This document shows, piece by piece, positions 1 through 9,321 of a stretch of DNA of 64,000 nt. The stretch is from contig JAGI01000002.1 of NCBI GenBank assembly GCA_000526575.1, positions 1,984,001-2,048,000 of the forward strand, in the 5' to 3' direction. Source of the DNA: Clostridium sp. 12(A) (GTDB lineage: Bacteria; Bacillota; Clostridia; Lachnospirales; Lachnospiraceae). Both the position numbers and the translations under genes were made by a program. The notes under the pieces are model-generated. The model was not told the DNA's origin and did no database searches. It saw nothing but the letters and a program-made list of their open reading frames with translations. The first letter of the stretch is position 1; the number at the start of each line of letters is the position of its first letter.

Positions 1-544
1 GATTTCTTGAAACAAGGGTTCCATCTCTTTCATAAGCCCTGTCTGCAAATACCTCGCTGGCATAAGAAAGTCCGCATTCTTTGGCTGCCCGGAGCATCTC
101 GCTTCCGCTTAAGGCCAGGAGCACCAGACTATCATCCACATCATGGATGGCTTCACAGATAGCGGCGGCCAGTTTGTAGTCCACGGCTGCCATGTTATAT
201 AAGGCTCCATGAGGTTTGACATGATAAAGGCGTATGGTGGCGCTGTCACAAAATGCTTTTAATGCCCCGATCTGATAGGTAACACATGCCTTTACTTCTT
301 TTGGAGACAGATTCATGTTTCTTCTGCCGAATCCATTTAAGTCCGGAAATCCAGGATGGGCCCCCGGCCTTACTCCGTGTACCTTACAAAGCGCAACGGT
401 ACGTTCCATGATCAGCGGATCTCCTCCATGAAATCCGCAGGCAATGTTTGCTGAGGTAATAAACGGAAGAATCTCTTCATCCATACCCATCTTGTAGGCT
501 CCGAAGCTTTCTCCCAGATCGCAGTTCAAATCAATGGTTGGCAT
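1..544 (-). CDS. pxpA: 5-oxoprolinase subunit PxpA (LamB/YcsF family), partial
   Basis: The 181 visible codons begin [15 protein letters not shown], the hallmark start of the LamB/YcsF family, followed by the family motifs [13 protein letters not shown] and [11 protein letters not shown] and by [10 protein letters not shown]. The family supplies the hydrolase subunit of ATP-dependent 5-oxoprolinase PxpABC, which opens 5-oxoproline to glutamate in the cytoplasm. The ATG at 544 is preceded by a clear GGAG ribosome site. The gene runs off the left edge, so its C-terminus (about 70 residues in a usual ~250 aa protein) is not seen. It lies 26 nt behind the DUF1445 gene in the same direction and should be the last or a late gene of the operon. 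Confidence 0.93.
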   Translation of the reverse strand, partial: MPTIDLNCDLGESFGAYKMGMDEEILPFITSANIACGFHGGDPLIMERTVALCKVHGVRPGAHPGFPDLNGFGRRNMNLSPKEVKACVTYQIGALKAFCDSATIRLYHVKPHGALYNMAAVDYKLAAAICEAIHDVDDSLVLLALSGSEMLRAAKECGLSYASEVFADRAYERDGTLVSRN

Positions 545-570
545 ATTTCTTCTCCTTTCTTTTACAGGTG

Positions 571-1377
571 TCAGCTATATTTAAGAACCGTGTTCTTTAA
601 ATCGGTAATAAACATATGGCCTGGAGCATGGGTTATGGCAAAGGTCGGTTTGCTGTTCATTAAAACAGCCTGAGGAGTAACGCCGCATGGCCAAAATACT
701 GGGATTTCCCCTTCCTTTACCGTTACGGGATCGCCGTAATCGGGGACTGATAAGTCCTTAATTCCAATGGCTTCCGGGTATCCGATATGTATGGGAGCAC
801 CGTGTACCTTAGGCATGGCAGCGGTCACCGAAACGGCTGCCGGGACCTGACTATGAGGGATGGGTCTCATGCTGACCACCATGGTTCCGGAAAAAACTCC
901 TGCAGAGGTGCAGGGAATACTGGTATTGTACATGGGAACATTGACCCCTTCTTCTATCTGCCTTACGGGTATGCCTGCTTCTAAAAGCTCCGCTTCAAAG
1001 GAGAAGCTGCATCCGATAAGAAAGCTAATGAGCCTGCCCTTTGTTTTCTGGTATTCATCAAACAACGAGGAGATATCAGTCGGTTCTCCCGTGCAGATTC
1101 CATTTTCATATATCCGGTATCTTGGAATGTCTCTTGTAAGATCACTGCCTTTTGCCGTTATGGGAAAGGATTTACTGCCTGCATCCGATACCTCTAACAA
1201 GGGACAGGCTCTGGGATTTCTCTGACAGAACAGCAAAAAATTCCAGGACAGCTCTTCCGGAAGTATGACTAAATTTCCCTGAGCATACCCGTTGCACATT
1301 CCTGTCGTAGGACCATCTATCAAACCTTCCCGTATCAGTGATCTTACCTGCCATGGCTTACTTTCTGCATAATCCAT
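571..1377 (-). CDS. DUF1445 / YcsI-type protein, N-terminal half homologue of D-glutamate cyclase
   Basis: This 268-residue protein contains typical DUF1445 stretches: [19 protein letters not shown] near the start, then [11 protein letters not shown], and CGVTPQAV with [13 protein letters not shown] at the end. The family is annotated in bacteria as 'putative hydro-lyase'. In mammals the same domain is the N-terminal half of D-glutamate cyclase (DGLUCY), which makes 5-oxo-D-proline from D-glutamate. I chose the ATG at 1377 because AAAGGAAG lies just upstream; an in-frame ATG at 1410 would add 11 residues but lacks a comparable site. It sits between pxpC and pxpA, with the DUF4392 partner three genes upstream. 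A joint cyclase activity with that protein is inference. Confidence 0.85.
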   Translation of the reverse strand: MDYAESKPWQVRSLIREGLIDGPTTGMCNGYAQGNLVILPEELSWNFLLFCQRNPRACPLLEVSDAGSKSFPITAKGSDLTRDIPRYRIYENGICTGEPTDISSLFDEYQKTKGRLISFLIGCSFSFEAELLEAGIPVRQIEEGVNVPMYNTSIPCTSAGVFSGTMVVSMRPIPHSQVPAAVSVTAAMPKVHGAPIHIGYPEAIGIKDLSVPDYGDPVTVKEGEIPVFWPCGVTPQAVLMNSKPTFAITHAPGHMFITDLKNTVLKYS

Positions 1378-1411
1378 ATCGTTTCTTCCTTTCATACTGA
1401 TTCGTTCCATC

Positions 1412-2440
1412 TTAATTTCCAGCCGCTGACAGGAAACCCTTACAGGCAGCTAAAAGCCTTTGTTCCTCTCTCCGGCAGATATTTACTGCCTCCTGTGGGG
1501 TTACAAACTGAAACGTCACCCATTCTCCGGGACGTAACTGAGCCAGGGCTGGAATGTCCGTGGAAATTACTGTTGCTATCTTGGCATAGCCTCCTGTTGT
1601 CTGGTGGTCTGCCATCATTACCATGGGAAGACCGGAGGCTGAAACCTGTACCGAGCCTTCCACAATTCCGTCAGATATGATATCCGCTCCCTGTATCATA
1701 TCAATTACAGGACCTTCAAGCCTCAAGGCCATGCGGTCACAGTCGCTGGAAAGCCGGTAAGGGTTACGAAGAAAGGTCCTCACTCCCTCCTCCGTAAATG
1801 CCTGAATCTGTGGCCCTTCTACTGCCCGTAAAAGTACATATTCCTCTGACCCATAATAGCGTTTGGGAGTAGACGGTCTTTGAAGCAATGGCTGTTTTAC
1901 AAAAGGCGAGGACCCATGTACATTTCCCTGAATGCTTTTCCAAAAATCTCTGACCTCTTCTGTGGATTTTCTGGTTGGAAGAATATCTCCCTGCTTTAAT
2001 GGCCTACCCTTTACGCCTCCAAGCCTGCATTTTAAATTGGTGGAACGGCTTCCCATAACGAGAGGAACATCGATTCCTCCATACACAGCCAGGTAAGCCC
2101 TTAAGCCCTTTCTCCCAAGGGATAAGGTGAGCACATCCCCTTCCTCCGCGTAAATTGGTTCATACATAGGAACCGGGGTTCCATTTAAGAAAGGCTCCAT
2201 GTCTGCGCCGGTCAAAGAGAACACCTCAGGGGAGGTGAAACGAATTTCTCCTCCCCTTAACGTAAATTCCACCACAGCGGCCCCACATTCTCCATCTAAA
2301 TTACCGGCCAGGAGATTGGATACTCTCATGGAATATTTATCGCAGGCTCCGCTTTCCTGAAAGCCCTGGCTTTGATATCCTCTTCTTCCCATATCCTGTA
2401 CCGTTGACAATGCTCCCGGCTGTAAGATTTCTAATGCCAT
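1412..2440 (-). CDS. pxpC: 5-oxoprolinase subunit PxpC (KipA-like, biotin-carboxyltransferase-like fold)
   Basis: The 342-residue protein starts with MALEILQPGALSTVQDMGR and includes RGYQSQGFQESGACD, ending with the family's GLPMVMMADHQTTGGYAKIATVI block. This is the standard signature of the PxpC/KipA family, previously annotated as allophanate hydrolase subunit 2-like. It acts with PxpA and PxpB in ATP-dependent cleavage of 5-oxoproline. The length is normal. The start is preceded by GAGGTGACTAA and lies only 4 nt after the pxpB stop, which indicates translational coupling. Confidence 0.94.
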   Translation of the reverse strand: MALEILQPGALSTVQDMGRRGYQSQGFQESGACDKYSMRVSNLLAGNLDGECGAAVVEFTLRGGEIRFTSPEVFSLTGADMEPFLNGTPVPMYEPIYAEEGDVLTLSLGRKGLRAYLAVYGGIDVPLVMGSRSTNLKCRLGGVKGRPLKQGDILPTRKSTEEVRDFWKSIQGNVHGSSPFVKQPLLQRPSTPKRYYGSEEYVLLRAVEGPQIQAFTEEGVRTFLRNPYRLSSDCDRMALRLEGPVIDMIQGADIISDGIVEGSVQVSASGLPMVMMADHQTTGGYAKIATVISTDIPALAQLRPGEWVTFQFVTPQEAVNICRREEQRLLAACKGFLSAAGN

Positions 2441-2444
2441 TTAG

Positions 2445-3131
2445 TCACCTCATTTCCTGTGTCCGGCTGATTGCATCATATTCCTTTTGATCGATTGGAA
2501 CAAACCGAATGGAGTCACCGGCCTTATAAAGCTTATCCTCTCCCATCTGAAGCTCAAAAAGCCGAAGAGGAGTCCGCCCAATCAACCGCCAGCCGCCGGG
2601 AGACTCCATCGGGTATATACCTGTCTGTTCTCCTCCGATTCCTACTGACCCAGACGGAATGACCGTTCTTGGCGTGGAAAGTCTTGGGGTATTTATCCGG
2701 GGATCCATGCCTCCAAGATAGGGAAATCCAGGCAGAAAGCCAAGCATATAGATGCGATAGTCCCTGCCGCAATGAATGTGAACTACCTGGTCTTCTCTTA
2801 AGCCGGTATGCTTTGATACAAAGGAAAGGTCTGGTCCGTAAATCCCTCCGTAGCAGACGGGTATTTCAATTAATTTCCCTGAATTCGTTTCTTCCTTCTC
2901 TTCCGCTTCCTGCAAGGCTAACAGGTATTTAGATACCTGTTCATAATCAGTAATCAGGGGATTGTAATAAACAAGAAGAGATGAAAAGGCAGGGACTGTC
3001 TCTATGATTCCTTCCGCCTTGGAGGATAAGACCTTCCGATTCAGTTCCATGACCCTGCGGTTTGTTGCTTCATCAATGGAATTTCCCAGCTCTGCAAGTA
3101 CCCCGCGGTCTCCAACTGCCTTAAGTATCAT
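2445..3131 (-). CDS. pxpB: 5-oxoprolinase subunit PxpB (KipI-like)
   Basis: The 228-residue protein shows the PxpB/KipI pattern: GDRGVLAELGNSID at the N-terminus, IPVCYGGIYGPDL in the middle, then GFLPGFPYLGGMDPRINTPR and IYPMESPGGWRLIGRTPLRLF. It is the second subunit of 5-oxoprolinase. The ATG at 3131 has an AAAGGAGAGG ribosome site. The gene follows the DUF4392 gene by 81 nt and is tightly coupled to pxpC. Confidence 0.94.
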   Translation of the reverse strand: MILKAVGDRGVLAELGNSIDEATNRRVMELNRKVLSSKAEGIIETVPAFSSLLVYYNPLITDYEQVSKYLLALQEAEEKEETNSGKLIEIPVCYGGIYGPDLSFVSKHTGLREDQVVHIHCGRDYRIYMLGFLPGFPYLGGMDPRINTPRLSTPRTVIPSGSVGIGGEQTGIYPMESPGGWRLIGRTPLRLFELQMGEDKLYKAGDSIRFVPIDQKEYDAISRTQEMR

Positions 3132-3212
3132 AATGTTCCTCTCCTTTCTGTAACATGGATTGCTTACTGGCTCTCAACCTATCCCGCTTTCGCCTTAGCG
3201 GTAATTTTCCTG

Positions 3213-4280
3213 CTACCGAAAGAATCCTTTGGCAATGACGGGAGCAAACCAGTGCTCTGAATTGCCGGAATATCGTACGGCATAGGCTGTACACTGTCGC
3301 ATCAGACTTAGGATACCTGTATTCATTCGGGTATTAAAGCCATCAATTCCCGGTAAAAGAGAACCTGTCATGTCCACCAGACCGCTCCTTGAAGCCACCC
3401 GCATCACCTCTGCTTCCATCTCCTCCCGGTGAAGAATCTCCATATCCCGCTTTAGATAGGCAATGGCAGCCATCATGGCGTAACAGCCCCAGTCCGAGCA
3501 GGTGGCTGTTATGATATGGTCGGTACTGCTGGCAGAAAGAATTCCTCCCTTGCAGCCGCAAGTGCATTCTTCTGGCCCGGTAAAGGGGACGTATTGGGTA
3601 ATGTGGCTTGCGATGGCACCCATGCCGATTTCATTTCCCAGATCACCGATTGCAATGTTTAAGACTCCGGCGGCCCGAAGCATATCCCACAAGATATCGC
3701 TTTTGGCTTCCAGGGCTGTCACATCCCGTCCTGCTGCGTTATGGTAGACTCCCAGATGATTGGCTCCAGGCGCTTCCACGGAAATAACGGCTGTGGGCAT
3801 GGCTTCTTTCATAAGCCACTCTCCGTCTATTTCTGCCCGTTTGGAATTTTTCGTAAAGGCTGCTACTCCCATACTGTAGGGAAGCTCTCTTACCACCTTT
3901 AAGTCTTCATAAATATGAAGGCCTACCACTCCGGCGCACTTTTTCACCGGTTCCACGCAATCCTCAGGGCAGAGAATGACAGGCTTAGCCCCAAATGCCA
4001 GAACCAGGGATCTTGCCAAAAGAATGGCGCTTACCATTCCATCCATTTCTGGCTGCTTATGGGGAAGAAGTACAAATCCTGTGAGAATATAGACAAAATC
4101 ATCTTCCTTCACCGTGTTGCACAAGCTTTCCGCCGCATTCATGGCAAGGGGCTCTCCCATGTAAGCACGGCTTCCTGCATAGAGAATCCTGCATACTCCG
4201 TATCCCCTGGGATCTAAGTTCATTAAAGAATCCAGATTTTCTCCGACGTTTCTTTTTTCCAGCTCTGCTCGTTCCATCAT
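3213..4280 (-). CDS. DUF4392 protein, C-terminal half homologue of D-glutamate cyclase
   Basis: The 355-residue protein carries the DUF4392 pattern: FVYILTGFVLLPHKQPEMDGMVSA near residue 65, a GAKPVILCPED segment, and ISVEAPGANHLGVYHNAAGRD, with GIGDLGNEIGMG-like text (IAIGDLGNEIGMGAI) around residue 215. This domain forms the C-terminal half of vertebrate D-glutamate cyclase (DGLUCY), whose N-terminal half is DUF1445. Both halves are present here as separate genes flanking pxpB-pxpC, which supports a two-polypeptide D-glutamate to 5-oxoproline enzyme. Two adjacent ATGs (4280 and 4277) are possible starts behind GGGAGGG. Enzyme activity is inferred, not shown. Confidence 0.85.
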   Translation of the reverse strand: MMERAELEKRNVGENLDSLMNLDPRGYGVCRILYAGSRAYMGEPLAMNAAESLCNTVKEDDFVYILTGFVLLPHKQPEMDGMVSAILLARSLVLAFGAKPVILCPEDCVEPVKKCAGVVGLHIYEDLKVVRELPYSMGVAAFTKNSKRAEIDGEWLMKEAMPTAVISVEAPGANHLGVYHNAAGRDVTALEAKSDILWDMLRAAGVLNIAIGDLGNEIGMGAIASHITQYVPFTGPEECTCGCKGGILSASSTDHIITATCSDWGCYAMMAAIAYLKRDMEILHREEMEAEVMRVASRSGLVDMTGSLLPGIDGFNTRMNTGILSLMRQCTAYAVRYSGNSEHWFAPVIAKGFFR

Positions 4281-4315
4281 ACCCTCCCGTATGTGATTCC
4301 AACGTGTGATAAAAA

Positions 4316-5173
4316 TCAGTCAAACAGGCTATTCTTTCCTGTATAAGAAAGGTATTCGCTGATGACCTCATTCTGGATCCGGGATAAGGAAACAGGGTCC
4401 TTTCCTCCTACCGGTTTGCCGTCGATCTGATTGGCATGGAGACAGAAATTAGAGGATGAGGTCACAATGATCTCGTCTGCGTCCATAAGCTCTGATAAGG
4501 TAAATGGGCGTTCGATTACCGCTATTCCCAGCCGATAGCAGGCAGATATCATATGGGTCTTAGAAATTCCGCGGAGAATCATGGTGTCATTGGGATGAGA
4601 GTAGAAAACTCCGCCTTTTAAGATAGAAACATTGCTGTGAGCGCATTCCGTCACAATATCTCCCCGGTGGAAAATGGTTTCATCGGCTCCTGCTTCCTTT
4701 GCCTTCTGTGAGGCTATCACAGAAGGAATGAGATTTAAGGTCTTGATGTTGCAGTGGTAAAATCTGGTATCCTCTCTGGTAATGAGCTTAATGGGGACAT
4801 CAGGATCATTTAGCTTATTGGGGCGGATCATGACCCACAGCTTACCGGTCATATCGTCTCCATAGGTATGATTCCTGGCACCTGCTCCCCTGGTCACCTG
4901 CCAGTATACGAAATGCGTTTCTCCCTCCACCATGGAAAGCAGCCTGGTCAAAAGCTCACCCAGTTCCTTCTTCTCCATGGGAATCTTAATATCCAGAGCC
5001 TTTGCGCTGGAATAAAAACGGTCCAGATGATCCTCTAAGAGATAAACCTTGTGGTTGCCTCCCACGGAAGCATCATAGACTCCGTCTCCAAAGAAATGAA
5101 CCCTGTCGTTAAATGGCACGGTAAGTTCCTCTGGCGTTCCGATTGTTCCATCATAGTATGCAAGTTCTTTCAT
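4316..5173 (-). CDS. dat: D-amino-acid transaminase (class IV, PLP-dependent)
   Basis: The 285-residue protein has the fold-type IV aminotransferase pattern FGDGVYDA near residue 28. The Schiff-base lysine is K144 in NIKTLNLIPSV, and the cofactor phosphate loop follows in TECAHSN. The segment TRGAGARNH contains the Arg-x-His pair (R100, H102) that binds the substrate carboxylate in D-alanine aminotransferases and is absent from branched-chain enzymes, so I favour DAAT over IlvE or a lyase. The enzyme would exchange amino groups between D-amino acids and 2-oxoglutarate, giving D-glutamate. Its start overlaps the stop of the preceding kinase-like gene by 4 nt. In this operon it would feed D-glutamate to the cyclase encoded downstream. 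Confidence 0.85.
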   Translation of the reverse strand: MKELAYYDGTIGTPEELTVPFNDRVHFFGDGVYDASVGGNHKVYLLEDHLDRFYSSAKALDIKIPMEKKELGELLTRLLSMVEGETHFVYWQVTRGAGARNHTYGDDMTGKLWVMIRPNKLNDPDVPIKLITREDTRFYHCNIKTLNLIPSVIASQKAKEAGADETIFHRGDIVTECAHSNVSILKGGVFYSHPNDTMILRGISKTHMISACYRLGIAVIERPFTLSELMDADEIIVTSSSNFCLHANQIDGKPVGGKDPVSLSRIQNEVISEYLSYTGKNSLFD

Positions 5174-5829
5174 TGATTCACCTTCTTTTCCGTAATGGCA
5201 CCAAATCTTAATCTTATGTATTCTTCAATTAACTCCACACATTGCTTTAGCCCCAGGCGCTCCGTATTAAGACACAGGTCATAATTTCGGGGATTTTTCC
5301 ACTGTCTTCCGGTATGATACATATAGTAGGAATTTCTGTATGTATCCAGCTGATCCACATATTTTTCTGCCTGCGTCTTATTAATTCCCTGGCGCTCCAT
5401 CTCTCGTTTTATTCTGAATTCATAGGGAGCATCGAGAAAGACTGATACTACATTTGGTTCATCCTTTAATATAAAGTCAGCAGCTCTGCCGATACACACA
5501 TAGGATTCCTGCTTGAGCAATTCCTTAAGCACCTTAGCCTGATAATTGAACAGATTCTGATCCGATAAGAAATTTCCGCTCTCCGGTGGTATGACCTCTC
5601 CATTATACACCCTTTTAGAAGCACGGTATAGAAATGTTTTCCTTGTGTTTTCGTCTGCTTCTGCAAAAATTTTCTCATTGATTCCGCTGTCCTCGGAAGC
5701 AAGGCGAAGAAGCTTACGGTCATAAAGGTCCATGCCGTAATCCATAGCCAGCGCTTTACCAATCAAGCTTCCTCCGCTTCCGCAGGTACGTGTTATGGCC
5801 ACTGCAAAATAGTTGCTGTCATCCATCAT
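5170..5829 (-). CDS. Cytidylate kinase-like family protein
   Basis: The 219-residue protein begins with AVAITRTCGSGGSLIGKALA, the P-loop pattern of the AAK26 cytidylate-kinase-like family. It continues with YDRKLLRLAS and with ESYVCIGRAADFIL, then RIKREMERQGI and DLCLNTERLGL typical of the family. These proteins are common in Lachnospiraceae but their substrate is unknown; they are distinct from the canonical Cmk. The gene lies 12 nt behind livF and overlaps the D-amino-acid transaminase by 4 nt, so it is translationally coupled into an amino-acid operon. A nucleotide-metabolic role there is not obvious. Confidence 0.8.
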   Translation of the reverse strand: MMDDSNYFAVAITRTCGSGGSLIGKALAMDYGMDLYDRKLLRLASEDSGINEKIFAEADENTRKTFLYRASKRVYNGEVIPPESGNFLSDQNLFNYQAKVLKELLKQESYVCIGRAADFILKDEPNVVSVFLDAPYEFRIKREMERQGINKTQAEKYVDQLDTYRNSYYMYHTGRQWKNPRNYDLCLNTERLGLKQCVELIEEYIRLRFGAITEKKVNQ

Positions 5830-5841
5830 AACGCTTTCCTC

Positions 5842-6540
5842 CTACTGTCCCAGATATGCTTTCTTTACCCGCACATCCCGTAATAGCTCTCCTGCATCTC
5901 CCTCCATGGAGATTTTTCCTGTTTCCATGACATAGGCACGATTTGAAATGGACAACGCCATTCTGGCATTCTGCTCCACCAGTAATATGGTGATCCCATT
6001 CTTATTAACTTCTTTTATAATGGAGAATATCTCCTTGACCAGAAGAGGGGATAACCCCATAGAGGGCTCATCCATGAGGATCATCTTCGGCCTTGCCATT
6101 AAGGCGCGGCCAACAGCCAGCATCTGCTGCTCTCCTCCTGATAAGGTTCCTGCAAGCTGTCGTCTTCTTTCCTTTAATCTGGAAAACCTGTCATAGACGT
6201 CTGTCATGGTGGCTTCCATATCCTTCTGATCTGCAAATGCTCCCATTTCCAGATTTTCTTCCACGGTCATCTGTGGAAAGATGTGTCTGCCCTCTGGCAC
6301 ATGAGCAAGCTTTAAGCGGATGATGATGCTGGGCTCTGTTTTTCTTAAATCAGTTCCTTCAAATTGGATTTCTCCTTCATCAGCCTTTTTAAGACCGGAT
6401 ATAGTCCTTAAAATGGTGGTTTTCCCGGCTCCATTTGCACCGATTAAGGAAACAATCTCACCCTGGTTAACGTGTAAGGATACGTTATGGATGGCTCTAA
6501 TCGCTCCGTAGGATACGGATAAGCTGCGGACCTCAAGCAT
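5842..6540 (-). CDS. livF: ABC transporter ATP-binding protein LivF (branched-chain/polar amino acid type)
   Basis: The protein is about 232 residues. It has Walker A GANGAGKTT, a Q-loop region VPEGRHIFPQMTVEENL typical of LivF, the signature LSGGEQQMLAVGRALM, and Walker B LILMDEPSMGL-like text. I start it at ATG 6540 (MLEVRSLSV) behind AGGAGGTGG rather than at an upstream in-frame ATG, which gives an 8-nt overlap with livG. It energises uptake with LivG. Confidence 0.93.
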   Translation of the reverse strand: MLEVRSLSVSYGAIRAIHNVSLHVNQGEIVSLIGANGAGKTTILRTISGLKKADEGEIQFEGTDLRKTEPSIIIRLKLAHVPEGRHIFPQMTVEENLEMGAFADQKDMEATMTDVYDRFSRLKERRRQLAGTLSGGEQQMLAVGRALMARPKMILMDEPSMGLSPLLVKEIFSIIKEVNKNGITILLVEQNARMALSISNRAYVMETGKISMEGDAGELLRDVRVKKAYLGQ

Positions 6541-7339
6541 CTTCCCCCACCTCCTCTTCCTCTTTTCCCAGATAAGCCTCAATGACTCTCTGGTTGTTTG
6601 CTATTTCCTTTGGAGTACCGGAGGCTATGGTGGTTCCGAAATCAAGCACCTTGATTCGTTCGCAGACCTTCATGACCAGGCTCATATCATGTTCAATGAG
6701 AAGAACCGAGATTTTAAATTCCTTTCGGATATAATTGATGATTTCAAGCAGCTCCTCCGTTTCTGTAGGATTCATACCCGCCGCTGGTTCATCCAGCAAA
6801 AGAAGCTTCATATCCGTTGCAAGAGCCCTGGCAATTTCAAGCCTTCTCTGCTCCCCATAGGGTAAGTTTCCGGCCTCCAGCTCCTCTCTGCCTTCTAAGT
6901 GAACCACCTTTAAAAGCTCCTTTGCACGGCTCGTAAGAGTCGCCTCCTGCTTCCAATACCCGGGAGTACGGAATATGGCATGAAAAAGGCCATAAGATAG
7001 CCTGGCGTTCATGGCAGCTTTCACGTTATCAATAACCGACATTTTCTTGAATAATCGGATATTTTGAAATGTTCTTGCAATTCCTGCTTCTACGATCTGA
7101 TAGGTGCTTTTTCCATTCATGCGCTGCCCATTTAAATAAAAGGAGCCTTCCGTTGGTTTATATACTCCGGTAATTAAGTTAAATACAGTGGTCTTCCCCG
7201 CTCCATTTGGCCCAATGAGTCCAATAAGCTCAGATTCTCCAATCTCTAAGTCAAAGCTGTCAACTGCCTTTAACCCGCCGAACTGGATTCCAAGATTTAG
7301 AACCTTTAACACTGGGTGCTTTTTTGCCTCTTCTGCCAT
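6533..7339 (-). CDS. livG: ABC transporter ATP-binding protein LivG
   Basis: The 268-residue protein shows Walker A GPNGAGKTTVFNLITG, the long LivG-specific insert with GIARTFQNIRLFKKMSVIDNV, a family-degenerate signature region NLPYGEQRRLEIARALAT, and Walker B LLLLDEPAAGMNP. Together with LivF it forms the ATPase pair of a branched-chain/polar amino-acid importer. The ATG at 7339 follows GGAGGTGTG and lies 2 nt from the livM stop. Confidence 0.94.
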   Translation of the reverse strand: MAEEAKKHPVLKVLNLGIQFGGLKAVDSFDLEIGESELIGLIGPNGAGKTTVFNLITGVYKPTEGSFYLNGQRMNGKSTYQIVEAGIARTFQNIRLFKKMSVIDNVKAAMNARLSYGLFHAIFRTPGYWKQEATLTSRAKELLKVVHLEGREELEAGNLPYGEQRRLEIARALATDMKLLLLDEPAAGMNPTETEELLEIINYIRKEFKISVLLIEHDMSLVMKVCERIKVLDFGTTIASGTPKEIANNQRVIEAYLGKEEEEVGEDA

Positions 7340-7341
7340 GG

Positions 7342-8331
7342 TTACACACCTCCATTCCTTTTTGTTCCTAAAAGCCGTTTGATGATGCGGGTTAAGGAAA
7401 ATTCCCAGGTTCCGAATATCCCTCCCGGCTTAAAGATCATGACCAATACAAGAATGACAGAATAAACCAGCATTCGGTATTGGGAGAACTGACGGGTCAT
7501 TTCCGGCAGGGAGGAAAGGAAGGCCGCACCTATAATGGAGCCGGTCAGGGAGCCGGTTCCTCCGATGATGACTTCGGATAGCAGTTCTGCAGAATACATG
7601 AAATTAAAATTGGTAGGAATCATGGCAGTCATATAATGAGCATAGATTCCGCCCCCCACTCCGGCAAAAAAAGCAGCCACAGTAAAGGTCATTACCTTAT
7701 AATAGGTCACATTGATTCCCGAAGCTGCTGCTGCGATATAGTCCTCCCGTATGGCTTTTACCGTCCTTCCAAACCGGCTTCTTACATACATATACATGAT
7801 CGCAACACAGCCTGCCATAATCCAGTAGCACCAGTAAAAATCAGACAGCTTTAAAATCCCGCTCATGGTCTTGCCGCCTCCTGTAATGGCGAAGTTGCAA
7901 AAGCACACCCGGATGATTTCAGCAAATGCCACGGTTACAATGGCAAGGTAATCCCCCCTTAAGCGAAGGGCTGGTATGCCGACCAGAATTCCCGTAACTC
8001 CGGCGGCGGCCCCTCCTGCCAGAAGGGCAACAAGAAACAGAAATAAATCCGGCAGACCTTTTCCGGCTAGAGCTGAGGATACAATGGCTGAGGTATAGGC
8101 CCCCACAGACACAAAGCCTGCATGCCCCAGAGAAAATTCTCCCATAAACCCTACCACTAAATTTAAGGAGGCTACCATTATAATTGTATAACAAGCCGTC
8201 GTGCATATTCCCTTTATATACTGGGTGGATGCACCAAATACTCTGTTTTCAAAGAGAAGGACAAATAATAAAAAGACAAATAATACGCCTAAAATATTTA
8301 ACAAATAAGATCTTTTAATTTGTTTTTCCAT
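7342..8331 (-). CDS. livM: Amino-acid ABC transporter permease LivM
   Basis: The protein is about 329 residues with many membrane segments. It has the family motifs GEFSLGHAGFVSVGAYTSA, LRLRGDYLAIVTVAFAEIIR and FFAGVGGGIYAH. I place the start at ATG 8331 (MEKQIKRSY) because AAGGAGGAG precedes it; the longer frame start is not supported. This overlaps the 3' end of livH (stop at 8342) by no coding bases. It pairs with LivH to form the membrane channel. Confidence 0.92.
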   Translation of the reverse strand: MEKQIKRSYLLNILGVLFVFLLFVLLFENRVFGASTQYIKGICTTACYTIIMVASLNLVVGFMGEFSLGHAGFVSVGAYTSAIVSSALAGKGLPDLFLFLVALLAGGAAAGVTGILVGIPALRLRGDYLAIVTVAFAEIIRVCFCNFAITGGGKTMSGILKLSDFYWCYWIMAGCVAIMYMYVRSRFGRTVKAIREDYIAAAASGINVTYYKVMTFTVAAFFAGVGGGIYAHYMTAMIPTNFNFMYSAELLSEVIIGGTGSLTGSIIGAAFLSSLPEMTRQFSQYRMLVYSVILVLVMIFKPGGIFGTWEFSLTRIIKRLLGTKRNGGV

Positions 8332-8341
8332 GCTCTCCTCC

Positions 8342-9232
8342 TTATACCTTCTCGCCCACATTCTTACCAAGAATGCCGGACGGTTTTACCAAAAGGATGA
8401 CGATCAATATGGCATAAGTAATGGCTTCATACCAGCCTGGAGCAAACAACTTAACAAAGATCTCGATCAGTCCTACTAAAATGCCTCCAAGCATGGCACC
8501 CGGTATAATTCCAATTCCCCCAAGGACCGCAGCAATAAAAGCCTTAAGCCCCATCATGGAACCCATATCATTGGTCACTCTTGGATATTTGGTGCAGTAC
8601 ATAAGGGCTGCCACAGCCGCCAGTGCAGAGCCAATGGCAAAGGTAACGGTAATTACCTTATTTACATTGATTCCCACAAGCACAGAGGCATCCCGGTCCT
8701 GTGGAACAGAGCGCATGGCCTTTCCCATTTTCGTCTTCTTGATAAAGAGCTGGAGTCCTGCCATCATGATGACGCCTATGAAAATGGTGAGAACTACATT
8801 AAGAGGAAGGGCTGCTCCCAGTACGTTGATAGTCGGAAGATCAAAGAGCTTCTGTACGTTCTGGGGCTTTGCGCCAAAGAGCACCATTGCCAGATTCTCA
8901 AGGAACAGACTCATGGCAAGTGCCGTAATAAGAGCTGACATGGAACCTGCCTGACGGACAGGCTTATAAGCCACTACCTCAACCACCACACCTACGAGAG
9001 CACAAACGATAATTGCAGCCAGAACGGAAAGCCAGGCGGGCATTCCGGCATTTACCATCAAAGGTATGGTATAAAATAAGGTGTATGCCCCAATCATGAT
9101 AAAATCGCCGTGGGCAAAGTTTATCATTCGGATAATTCCATAGACCATGGTATAACCCAGAGCGATCAAAGCATAAATAGCTCCCTGATTCAGCCCGTTG
9201 ATGACGCTTTGAAAGAATAATGAAAATGTCAT
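8342..9232 (-). CDS. livH: Amino-acid ABC transporter permease LivH
   Basis: The 296-residue membrane protein begins with the LivH pattern GLNQGAIYALIALGYTMVYGIIRMINFAHGD in its first membrane segments (quoted here only by position 12-42: key residues GYTMVYG and NFAHGD). It ends with AVLGGIGIIPGAMLGG. It has 8 predicted membrane spans. The ATG at 9232 is preceded by AAAGGAATCC. It is the second gene of the transport module, after livK. Confidence 0.92.
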   Translation of the reverse strand: MTFSLFFQSVINGLNQGAIYALIALGYTMVYGIIRMINFAHGDFIMIGAYTLFYTIPLMVNAGMPAWLSVLAAIIVCALVGVVVEVVAYKPVRQAGSMSALITALAMSLFLENLAMVLFGAKPQNVQKLFDLPTINVLGAALPLNVVLTIFIGVIMMAGLQLFIKKTKMGKAMRSVPQDRDASVLVGINVNKVITVTFAIGSALAAVAALMYCTKYPRVTNDMGSMMGLKAFIAAVLGGIGIIPGAMLGGILVGLIEIFVKLFAPGWYEAITYAILIVILLVKPSGILGKNVGEKV

Positions 9233-9321
9233 AGGCGGATTCCTTTCTCCTTGAAATGGAAAATGTGCAAAAGGGCCGATGTCCGGCCTTTATGCACATC
9301 TCCTGTTCATATCTATGCTTC

